64,000 nt of DNA from Norana najaformis (taxonomy: Eukaryota > Annelida > Clitellata > Crassiclitellata > Hormogastridae): positions 1,378,501-1,442,500 of the forward strand of contig OZ029921.1 in NCBI GenBank assembly GCA_964023275.1, written 5' to 3'. Made by a program: the position numbers and the translations under genes. Shown here piece by piece: positions 11,781 to 22,700 of the stretch. Positions within the stretch are counted from its first letter, which is position 1. Each line of letters starts with the position of its first letter. A model generated the notes under the pieces. That model was not told where the DNA came from. It saw only the letters and a list, made by a program, of their open reading frames with translations, and did no database searches.

Positions 11781-12139
11781 ATCGACACTTACCAAGACGA
11801 AGGCATTGGAATGTTAAGCGCTTTTTCACTCTCAGACTTTCTATCGCTTCAGTCACGGCCTAGCTTCTCCAGTCGACCAAATATCCTGCTTCGAATCGCT
11901 CGAGTTCTTCTTCAGCTCGCTGCAGACCGTCCGAGCGAAGACTCTATCAATTCGCCCAATAAGTAATAAGCCGCAGACGTCTCCCTTCTCCTTCGTTCAA
12001 GCTTCGGACTGACATTACCCACATCAAGTTCAAGACCCATCTACTGTATGCAAATCGCCTGAAAACAGACAGGTGTGTCTTGTGGCTTGTTGGCCCATTC
12101 GAGGGTCACGGTTCACTGACCACACACAAGTTCAAGGGA

Positions 12140-13200
12140 TGAAGACAGCAAATGTTCTGCCTCAACTATCACACAACACCACTTGAGTTCGTATTTTCCC
12201 ACCTTAGTGACCACACCCTCATCTATAATGGATATATAGATATATACGTATATATAATGGTGTGTATATATGGTATATATACCGGGTATACATAGGTCAC
12301 ATGCAACACATCGTTTATTCAAGGCCGATATATAATGACAGTGCATCAACCGATGGCCCTGAGCAATTTCGCGTTCAAGCCAATCGAATACCATGCCACA
12401 CAATGTATTTGAGAGCAGTTCAAACAAACCTCAACAATTGTTACAAATGACTCCTCTCATTTTGACTATAACATTCTCATTCACTTTCCGTCAATACTGG
12501 TATTGATTTCGGTTTAGCTAAAATGATCTGTTTTATTCATTAAACCGTTGCTACTAGAAGCCACTACATAACCGTTCGATTATATTACCTTACTTTAACT
12601 CATCCATTCAAACGATAAAACAATTTTAACAGCTCTATTAGGCAATGAAATTATATAAAATTGTGTCTTAGTCTTCACCTATTTAAAAAGTCATCCACTG
12701 ACCGTCTTTAAATAAACTTTGAGACAGGATGGTTCTCATAAATGCATGACAGTTACTGCTGTTGTTGGACGTTGCAAAAGATCTCTAATGTCAAGACATC
12801 GATCTGAAACTGACCCTTGCACCTTGTCTCTTACTGAGTCGAGCTGATTCATCCCGGCTTATGCAGCTCATGCGTGGCTTTAAGAATCTAAGAAGCCCTA
12901 CATTATGGTAGACCTAATAATAACAATAATGCTAATATTAGGCCTAATATTAATAGACGTAACAATAATAAAAGGCTTCATAATTGTAATAGACCTAATA
13001 ATGGTCATAGTCGTCGTAATAGTAGTAGTTGTTGTACTGGCCTATAGCAGTAGTAGTAATTGCTGAATGTACATGAGCATTATAATAATTGAGCACACAT
13101 GTATTTCCATTCAAGGACCTTTCGGAAGTGTTATATTTTATATATCTAACGAATCTTAACTGATGCGAATTAATATGTACTGAGAATCGGTTTCCTTCGA
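12140..13200. other. Gene-free, A/T-rich stretch
   Basis: Contains a TATATA-rich patch (12225-12300), an interspersed-repeat-like piece near 12330-12420 and TAATAA-type simple sequence (12910-13060). No exon or RNA gene is supported on either strand. Confidence 0.4.
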
Positions 13201-15560
13201 CGATTCATATTATCTCCCACTGAAGCTGCAGTTCCCAATACATCGCCCTCCCGTCCAAAGGTCTTTCTCCCCACTGGTCCAAACTAAATATTTCCCATTG
13301 AAAACACATCTTCCCGTACATTTCGCACCTCCTACTAGGTTTTTTAGCGCTGATGTTTAAGCTGGTCTTCCTGGCGCGGGTTTTGTGTACCCTAGGCGGT
13401 TCGTCACCCCCCTCTTGGTTTAAACGTATTAAATTTAGAAATACCGCCAAAGACTCTATTCGCACCTGCATGCAGCACGCGTGCCACATGCCTATTGTGA
13501 ACCAACTCCAGACAGACAGACAGACAGATAGACAGACACACATACAGACTGTAAAGGAATGGTTAGCACCTAGCCACCTAGCTGGGAAGTAAACGGCAAG
13601 TGCGGCGAGGCACTGGCCCCGTGTCCAGGACATTGGGATTCGTCCATTGTCGGCTCAATGGTCTAAAGAAAATTAAATGAGCGCCTGCCCTACATCTCAC
13701 TTGTGGCATATGCGAAAATTTGCTTTACTGCTGACACTATCTCATAAAGTAGACATACATAGTTTCGCTTCTCCCAATGGGTCTTTTAGCGCCACTTTGT
13801 AAGTTGGTCTCCCTGAGGCGCCTTTTGTGTGGCGCTAAGAAATTTACATTTACATATACCCCAGTGGCGGATTTAGCTACAGGCGCCCCCTTTTGGTTAT
13901 ATGCCTGCGCCCCTCCGACCAGACCAGTGCATGGAGGACTGCGAGAATGTGGCGCTCCTTGAAAATGCTCTTGCCCTCACGCAAGCAATCCTGGAGCCGC
14001 CACTGATATATCCCTCTGGTTCTGGCACCATGCCATTAAAAAGGTATCGGCGGGGCATCCAGATCTGCGACAGCGTGACAAAGCTATTTTAAATTAGCAG
14101 GTCCATATCGCAACCGAAATCTGAGAGTAGCTGCGGTGTGGGCAGCCTAGAACAGATATAATTATATACAAACAGAAAACTAAAACGTAATAAATTTCGA
14201 AATGGCGCCAACAATTCTATTCGCACCTGCAATCAGCACACGTGCCACCTGCCAAATCCGACCCAACGACAGACGAACAAACACAGAGACAAACAGACAT
14301 ACAGATTGTTAATTAGTGGTCAACACTTGTATATGCGATTCGTGTAACCAGCGCGCGATTTGATCTAATGAACGTTTTCAAAACTGTGCTGCCACCTAGC
14401 TGGAAAGTAAACGTCAAAGTCCTGCGATGCCCTGCCGCCGTGTCCAGGATTTTGGGATTCGTTCACTGTCAGCTCAAGAGCCTAAGGAAAAGGAATGAGC
14501 GCCTCCTCTACGTCTCACACTGTAGGATATGGGAAACGTTACTTTATTGCTGAGATTATCCCCATAAAATACACATCTTCCTCATACATTTCGCTTCTTC
14601 CATTGGGTCTTTTTTGGTCTCCCTGACTCGGTTTTTGTGTGGCGCTGAAAGATTTCGAAGGTTTACATTTACATATGTCCCACTGCTTCAGACTACCATT
14701 CCAACCCCCTCAATTAAAAACGGATCGGCGGTAAAATTAGTGTATGTAGGCAGGTGCAAAACGCTGCTGGCTTTGGCGGACTCCCGCCGAAATCTGAGAC
14801 CAGGTGGGCTGTAGGATGGGCAGGAAACGATGGATAATTACATGCAAACCGAGAACCTAAGCTTACTAAATTAGAAATGGCGCCAAGTCTATTCGCACCA
14901 GCATGCAGCACACGTGCGACCTGCCTAATCCGAACCAACTCCAGATGACAGATAGACGGATAAAGGAGGAATGTAAAGGAGTGGTCAACACGTGTATGGA
15001 AGTCGTGTTACCAGCGTTGATCTAATGGTCTTTTTCGAAACTGTGCTGCCACCTACCTGGAACGTAAACGGCAAGTCCTGCGATGCGCTGGTCCTGTGTC
15101 CAGAATATTGGGAATTTGGAAGTCATCCACTGTCGGCTCAAGGGCCTAAAGAAAATTAAATAAGCGCCTCCCCTACATCTCACTTGTGGGATATGAGAAA
15201 CTACTTTACTTTACTTCTGAGACTATCCCCATAAAATACACATCTTTCTCATACATTTCGCTTCTCCCGATTGGTCTTTTAACGCCATTGTTGGTCTCCC
15301 TTACGCGGCTTTCGAGTGGCGCTGAGAAATTTCGGAAGTTACATTTACATATATTCCAGTGGGCGGATTCAGCTAGAGCCGCCCACTCTTGGTTATGTAC
15401 CTGCGCCCCTCAGTCCAGATCCGTGCATGGACGACTGTGAGAATGTGGCGCGAAAAAATGCTCTTGCCCCCACGCAAACAATCCTGGAGCCGCCACTGAT
15501 ATATCCTTCTGATTCAGGCTATTTCCTATTTACAAGAGATCGGAGGGCATACAGATCTTA
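13200..15560. repeat. Segmental tandem repeat containing SINE bodies
   Basis: A ~700-bp segment occurs about three times with deletions. CGCACCTGCATGCAGCACGC-like sequence lies near 13461, 14223 and 14895. GTAAACGGCAAGTCCTGCGA-like sequence, part of a SINE body also found at 32.2 and 38.0 kb, lies near 13588, 14408 and 15066. A block ending ATCCTGGAGCCGCCACTGAT lies at 13990-14010 and 15480-15500. A (CAGA)n run sits at 13512-13540. Long open frames are frame accidents. Confidence 0.75.
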
Positions 15561-15720
15561 GAATTTATCGGGTGAGATCCTTCATCATAGCGGCCCGTAT
15601 GAATGGGTACCACACTATTTAAGGTCTCCGTGTAGGACCAAGCTAGCCCGAGATTAAACCCTCTTAAATATAATCACTTATCGGTACATGAACCCGCACA
15701 TGCTCATGCACAGAAGCGCC
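15555..15720 (-). mobile_element. Interspersed repeat, GGGCGAGATC family
   Basis: Shares TTTATCGGGTGAGATCCTTC, GAATGGGTACCACACTATTT and TTAAGGTCTCCGTGTA with copies at 30.29-30.48, 59.72-59.96 and 63.5-64.0 kb. The 59.7-kb copy, which is on the plus strand, has a tRNA-like head, so the family is probably a SINE. Confidence 0.6.
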
Positions 15721-15936
15721 CGACGACATGTTAACGTGAGGCTTAATTATTCTACCCACGTAACCGTAACGAAAACACAAAATTAGCGTCCAACAGATGA
15801 GTTAGAAATAACAATCAAAATTCAATGGGGCTGGAGACAAAGATAACACCTACAGTATTTTCGGCCAAATTCCACATCCTAATTGCCCTGGCAGATGCGC
15901 TGTTGACAGCTGACCGTCTACCAGCTGGCCTGGTGA

Positions 15937-15950
15937 TACGTCACTTCCGG
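15937..15950 (+). promoter_or_regulatory. CRE/ETS-like composite upstream of MND1
   Basis: TACGTCACTTCCGG combines a CRE-like TACGTCA with the ETS/GABP core CACTTCCGG. It lies about 145 bp upstream of the proposed MND1 start codon, a typical core-promoter position for a TATA-less gene. No other promoter element is obvious. Confidence 0.4.
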
Positions 15951-16094
15951 CAGCTACAACTGCCGAAAGCCCAATACACGGCAGCGCTTTCTCTAGTTAT
16001 TCTATTGCCTCGTTGGCTTTTAGAAGATATTGCGAAAGACACGAAAATACTGAATAAGCTAAATTAATTCAATTCGTGCGGCAAAACATTAGTT

Positions 16095-18400
16095 ATGGTA
16101 ATTTGTTTATGTATTTTACGGTTTCTCCAACACTTTCTGCTATAATTAACGTTTCGAATAATGCACTGCGCCATTTATGTAGAGCTTCTTGTTCCATTAG
16201 GTAATTTTGGGCTGTGTCAAAGTAGCTATTTATGAGAAGCATATCAGCCGTAGTATTATGCAATGGAGTATAGAAAAACTGGTCAGAGTTATAGGTTTTG
16301 CTTTAAGATGATTGTGTTTAATGCTGTTTTGCGTTAATTTTCAGTCGAAGAAAAAAGGTCTGAGTGTGGAAGAAAAAAGAACGAGAATGATGGAGTTCTT
16401 TTATGACAAGGTTATCTTTTTTCAAGTCTTGAAAGGGATGTCTAGTCTCGTGTAAAACACTGCATATGGTTTTTATTGCTGTCGCAGGAACTTTACTCAG
16501 TTTATAAATTACTGTTGGCATAGTTTGCGACCAGTGTAAACATCATCATAATACTAATAACGATAATAATACCAACAATGATAATAGTGTAATGATAGTA
16601 CTGATAATAGGTGACTGGTGAGTAATCAGTGCTTTTCATTTTTGACAGAAAGACTTTTTCCAGCTGAAGGAGCTGGAAAAGCTGTGTCAGAAAGAGAAGG
16701 GAATCACCTCCATGTCAGTCAAGGACATTCTGCAGAGCCTCGTTGATGATGGAATGGTAGACACGGACAAAATCGGAACGTCCGTCTACTTTTGGGCGTT
16801 TCCAAGCAAGGCGAGTCAAAATGTGAGTACTTGAGAAGTTTAACTTGGTTTTAGAAGTACTCAAAGAACTATCAGATGGATCAATGAATGGATCCATGGG
16901 CAGATCAATGAATCGATTGATTGGTGGCAACTTTTCCTCAAAGTTGAAAATTTAGTGCATGGAAAGATATTTGGATAACTTTTATGCTGTGTGACCATGT
17001 TCTGCATTGTATGGAGCCACAACACTGCTGGCTGATGGGACGGCTTATAGGGAGCATGGATATATAGTGGATGGTCACGCAGATGACCAGACTGACGTAT
17101 TGATGATTTGACCAGCGAGTGGATTGGTGGATCGATGAATTGAGATAGAGAGATGGGTGGATAAAAGAAGGGACTGATTAGTAGATTGGTAGATCAGTGA
17201 ATTTATGTCTTTTTGCCTGCCATCAGCGGAAGAGAAAACTGGAGGACACAAAACGGCAACTGGATGAAACGGAGAGAAAACGAAAGGCAACTGAGGAAAA
17301 TATCCAACGAGCTAAAGTCGGAAGAGAGGAATCCGTAAGTTTGCGATGTATGATTACTTGTAATGTAATGTGTTACATGTAAGGTAATATGTAAATGCGT
17401 AATATGTAGTTTGCAATAAGTTGTTTGCTATATGTAGTTGCGATATGTAGATTGCAAGATGGAAGGCTTGCTGTTGTTGCTGTCTCACAATCATGCTAAT
17501 CTTGTGAGGCTGAAAAAACCCTAAACAAATTTCCGCTTATATTAAATTGTATTCTGGTGTTGCTTTAGGAAAAGCGAGTGCAGTTGTTGAAGGAGATGGG
17601 ATTGAAGGCCGCAGAGAAGAAACGACTGTTAGCAGAACTCGAGAGCTATAAAGACTGTGATCCAGAGATCATGGACCAGATGAAGGGAGAAGCCGTCACG
17701 GCCAAAGAGGCGGCCAACAGATGGACAGGTTCCTTATTCCTGCTTTGTTTATTTCTTTGTTTACAATTTTTTTACCTAGAGCTGCTCATAAAATTGTAAT
17801 ATCTGCATTGTGGGGCATGGTAGCCGACTGGTTAAAACACTTAACTTCTTTGATGAGAGTATGGGTTCGAGCCCTTCTCCTGATATGGTTACCGTATAGG
17901 GACATTGAGCAAGTCCTTCAATCACAGTTGCTTAGTGCCATCAATTGATGTTTAGTCATTAGATAGTGGCGCCTAATAAATGCAGTATTAATGGCTGCAA
18001 TAAAACGCTCGTTGTAAAGCTCAAGCTGAATGTGCTGCTCAACACCGAGGTTGCGTTAATTATTTCATTTGTGGCCCCTAAAAAGTAAGCAAGTAATGCA
18101 AAAATATAACTAATATCAAATTTACTGAGGTTGAAAATGAAATTTGAAATGGCCATAATTCATCAGGTTCCAGCACGACAAAAGTAGTTGTTTATCACTG
18201 TTTTAAAAATATAATTTGTTGGTTAACTGATAAAGATTATACTGAATTTGTGATAAATCCACTTTTACACTAGATAAAATAACTTTTTGACAGATAACGT
18301 CTTTTCGGTGAAGTCCTGGATAAAGAACAAGTTCTCTTTTGAAGAAAGCAAGATTGACAAACAGTTTGACATTCCTGATGGATTCGACTACTTGGATTAA
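16095..18400 (+). CDS. MND1: MND1, meiotic nuclear division protein 1
   Basis: Partner of HOP2 (PSMC3IP); the heterodimer helps DMC1/RAD51 strand exchange in meiosis. Coding exons: 16095-16097 (ATG only), 16345-16410, 16649-16822, 17227-17334, 17569-17728 and 18294-18400. The phases fit and give 205 residues, the same as human MND1. The protein runs [20 protein letters not shown], then a winged-helix domain to about residue 75 ([32 protein letters not shown]), a long coiled coil (about 82-165) and a C-terminal cap ([30 protein letters not shown], ending GFDYLD). The one-codon first exon is inferred: ATG directly followed by GTAATT, with the next exon starting in phase at SKKKG. Donors are partly weak (GTTATC, GTTCCT). 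A SINE lies in the last intron (17805-17965). Confidence 0.95.
17805..17965 (+). mobile_element. tRNA-derived SINE (MND1 last intron)
   Basis: The head has A-box-like GGTAGCCGACTGGTTAAAAC and B box GGGTTCGAGCCC, followed by a body with GACATTGAGCAAGTCCTTCA and TCATTAGATAGTGGCG. Reverse-strand copies lie at 30.96-31.14, 45.46-45.62 and 46.58-46.77 kb, and a piece at about 4215-4285. Confidence 0.75.
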
Positions 18401-18779
18401 ATGCTTCAAACTGCCAGATTTAACAACCTCAGCTCATAGATTAGTGACATTAATCCTTGAGATTAATAGCTGCTAATCTAAGTATTGTGGATTTAATGCC
18501 TCCCAATTGCATAATTTCACTGCTTTTTGATTTTTGAGATTATGTGTAAAGTTACATGGAGATGTAAATACTTAGCATTAGGTTGTAATTTATTTTTGCA
18601 CTTTTTTGGCATCAACGTTTTGCTTTTTAGTGTTACTAAGATATTAATTTGCAGTAAACTTGTTGAAAGAATTTGGGAGACTGCCAATTTACTCTTTGTA
18701 ACAAGCGTGTTAAATGAAATTTATAAAACCTAGTCATTGAGAACTTTACAGTCCTTTTGAGAAATATGAAAATGCTGGC

Positions 18780-18940
18780 ATCCTCTTCCCCTGAATGCAA
18801 CTCGCAGACCTCGACCTGGAACCAAACCCTTCCTGCCTACTGAGTTTGTTTTGACTGAGCGCCAGTGAATAAGCTGGTTCCCGCAACTTTGCTTTCATTG
18901 GGTGCTGTAGAAATCTTGAGCTTACAATTATGATACACGC
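18780..18940 (+). mobile_element. SINE-like element, GGGTGCTGTAGAAATC tail
   Basis: Shares GACTGAGCGCCAGTGAATAA, GCTGGTTCCCGCAACTT and GGGTGCTGTAGAAATCTTGA with at least five other copies: 21160-21240, 38990-39145 and 44750-44885 on plus, and 58085-58215 and 60620-60750 on minus. Copies end in a short ATTACAATTACGAT-type tail. Confidence 0.65.
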
Positions 18941-19463
18941 AGACACATTTTAACGTATATATACAGAAGTTAATAAAATATATTATTCGGTAATAAGCGC
19001 AGGATTTACTTTCCATAAAAATATATAATCAACAAAATAAATATTGGTAATTAAGCTATGCATATCACTGACAAATAATTACAAAATGACATTGTAAAAT
19101 CAACAGCAGTCCAAAAACAACGGCTGTCTCATGTCTTGCCTGTGCTTCAGTCAAAAGATCAGCGTCCTTTGTGGTCTACCACGTCTGCAGCTGCAACGAT
19201 ACGTCCTTCCCCATCTGCGATTGTTCTTATTCTGCACTGGAATTCTAAAACAAAACAATTTCTATTCAGAGTTAGGCTTAATCAGTACCCCATATTATTC
19301 ATGTGCACCTTCTCCTTCATACCACCAACTCAACCACCACCTTATTTAGCGCTTTTGGGAGGTGCTTGAAAGGCACTATATAAATGTTTGTTACATTACA
19401 TTTATAAGTACCTTCTCTTCAAGTACACCAGATGGCTAACTACGCTACAAGGTGAAAGAGAAA

Positions 19464-19550
19464 GAGAAAGCAAAATGGACACAAGTGCCTGCTTACAGTT
19501 GGCTCATCGAGCCATTTCGGCGATTTCTGAAGACTGTTGAGGTCAAAGTC
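19464..19550 (-). pseudogene. Duplicated exon fragment of the neighbouring gene
   Basis: 87 bp match 22249-22335 without gaps and with three mismatches. The source is the 3' 54 bp of the exon ending at 22282 plus 33 bp of intron including the donor. The copy still reads DFDLNSLQKSPKWLDEPT and ends at GTAAGC (GTAAGT in the source). Both exonic mismatches are third-position and silent. The copy lies beyond the stop codon of the gene at 19711, so it is not part of the inferred product. Confidence 0.85.
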
Positions 19551-19710
19551 CTCTGACTGACATTGGTGTTTAAGGCACAGACTGTAATGAAATTTATACT
19601 AATTTTGATGTGAACATCAACACTCGGGAGGCACAACCCCATTGTCTGCATTTGGATGACCCCTCCTTCCTCTGTGGAAGTCGTAAATTAATCTCTTACC
19701 TTACTTCACA

Positions 19711-22700
19711 TCACTTGTGTCGCCTGAGTCTGCTACTAACCGTCAGCTTTTGAAACGTTTCTCTGATGGCCAGTTTGAATAATTCTTTTTCCTGCTCGTA
19801 GATGGCGCTTGATGCATCCAGGCTTGGATCCATTTGAGTTAATCCATCCATAAGGAACTGCGATATCTGGTTTCCTTCTCTATCCACATTTTCCTCTTTC
19901 ACTTCGTTCTCACCAAACAAAGACATCCAGACCGGCTACCGATAAAAAACAAAACTAAATGTAAAACTAAAGTAAATTATAAATAGGTAAAATAAAAATA
20001 AGATGCAACTCGAAAAACATTTTCAGCTTATCTTAAGATGCACCTTTTTAGATCAGTCAGTCGGCAGTGTTTCGTTCTGGGGCCCTGGACACGTTAGCAA
20101 TTTTATTTGGCAATTGAGATAAATGCTCTTTCCATGTTAGGTGAGAGTCAAGAAACTTGGTGAAATTTACTGACGAACTGCAAGGCACAGTGTTCTCCAG
20201 CAAAATGAATTTGGGAAGCTTTTGAAGAATTTATCTGCCTGACTGAGTATGGTCAAGGGTTTATATGTTTAGAGCTAAAAATAAATAATATAAATTAAAT
20301 AAATAAACAAGATAACAAAAACCAAGGGATATTAGTCAAGATGTTCATAACGACGATATCTAATTTTTCGTTGGATTTTATCTAGTAACCTAATTTCTTT
20401 CCTTCTTTAGGAAAAAATAAATAGAAAACATTTAAAGGGAAAACCTGTTACACACCTGCAATGGTTGAGGCAACTGACCAACAGCGAAATGACCGTCCCA
20501 CAGACTGACCACCAGAGTTGCACCTAACTGGACACAAATGGATATCAGTAAATCATTTGGTTACCATGTACGAATTAATCAATCATCAAACAAATAAAAA
20601 TCAATCAACGATTCTAAATCAATAAATTTACCCCAAATTAAAAGCTGACCAACCAACAACCAATATCCAAACCTGCATCTTACCTGGATGACTAACAAGA
20701 TTACCTGCATCTTACCTGGATGAATAACTAGATTACTTGCATCTTACCTGGATGAATAATTAGATTAATTGCATCTTACCTGGCATACTAAGGAGATTAC
20801 TGTACCTGCATCTTACCTGGATGGCTAATGAGATTACTCTGTTCAAAGAATAAACATAACTTACTTTTTCCGCCTGTGGTGCCAAAGTCTTGAAGACCGA
20901 CTGAGGACGCCCCTGACTGAGCTCAGCTAGCAGCTCATGATTCTTAAGCAGAGGCAGGTGGTGCTCACCGCTCAGCACAAAGGACCTGAAAGCAACAGAG
21001 GTCATAGGTCAGTTAGAAGCACTTAATGCAGAGGTTAGGACTGCATGACTTGCTTCTAACGGTAGCAGGTTCACAGCCAAATGTGGATTTAAAACACGAA
21101 TGCTGTCACAAAATTCTGACATTTCCACGGGGTCACAACATGACCTGATTTTGTTTCAAACCAGCGCCTGTGAAAAAGCTGGTTCCCATGACTTAGCTTT
21201 CTTTGGGTGCTGTAAAAATCTTGAGTTTACAATTACAAAAAAATGCATCTAATAGAAACTGGAGTGAAACAAAATGAAATACCCCTGAAACAGTGAAACG
21301 GCCGTCCACCCAAGTGAAATGTCCTCCAGCGATTTCAGCGGCTGGCCACCTCTCCTTGCCACCGTACCTGGGGAGTTGTGGTCTTCCTGTGGCGTGTACT
21401 GTACGTCCAAACCATACAGGCGAATCACGAGATATGAATCACTGTCTGCATTCGGGTGAATCACCTGCAATTAATTTTTTTCTAGTGCAAAACCATTACC
21501 AATATTATCACGTGATTATTATCGTCATTTTTTAGCTGATGCAGAAATGATCCATCAGGTTTGAAAAAATCTCTGGAGAAAATAAAAAATCATCTAGAAT
21601 GGCTAAATTATTATTATATTATTATAATTTTTATTACTGTTATCATATTATTATTGCTACTATTATTATAACATTACAACATATTATTATAACATTACAA
21701 TGCTGTGCCAATTGAAAGTGGCAGAAAAAGATGGATCACCAGAAACAGCAGATAGTTGGCAACCCAATTCAGAAATAAATTCAAGGTCTGCCAGGCTGAT
21801 AGGTTCCAATGTCTCAAATGCAAGTGGAACAAAGCCGCGTTATCATCATTATTATTATTAATATTATTATTATCATCATCATCATCATCATTATTATTAT
21901 CAAAGCTGTTATTAGTAATCTCAAAAAGAATTAGAAAAACTGGTGTCTTGTCGTTGGCTTACTCTGATCATGCTTATGAGGGACTTCTGTCTCTGGAAGC
22001 ATGTAAGTAGGTGTTACCTATCTAAAAGATCTGGAAATCATTCCCATATTTTCCAAACTGCTTATGTGGTATCCCCACAGCCTGCCTTTTGCACTTTGGG
22101 GCTTCATGTACCTCAAAAAGCAAACTGTGATTTTAGAATCTATTTTTGCTTAGAAGCATCCATCAAGTGAAGACTGTGCATTAAGACAGCGGCGCTACAG
22201 AAGCTATCAGCTTGGATAAGGCAGTTCCAAGAGGAAGGTCCAACACAAGAGAAAGCAAAATGGACACAAGTGCCTACTTACAGTCGGCTCATCGAGCCAT
22301 TTTGGCGATTTCTGAAGACTGTTGAGGTCAAAGTCAGACACAAGCAGACGAATGTCACCACCTGCATCAGCCTGAGTAGCAGTTGAAGGAACAACGTAAG
22401 CAGCGCATTGCACGACATAACCCTCTGGCAAAAAATAATTTTTAACAAGGTACAGGTGGTCCATCAGTATAAGAAATGTACAAATTAAAGTTTTATTAAT
22501 ATTATCATATAATAATTTAATAAAAATAATTTTTTACCCAAGGTAGAAATGATCCCTCACAATGAAAAATTCACTTATGTGTAGAAAACGATTGTTCTCT
22601 GGAAAATTAGACCTCATCCAAGTTTTCATCACCTTGTCACCTTGTGCTGTCAGCTCTTTGAGCTCTAGCGACCGTCATGATCAATCTTCTCCATTTCTTT

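Noticed and set aside
13205-13633. 142-codon open frame, minus strand
   Set aside because: Crosses the segmental repeat and a (CAGA)n run; the repeated copies of the same DNA do not keep the frame.
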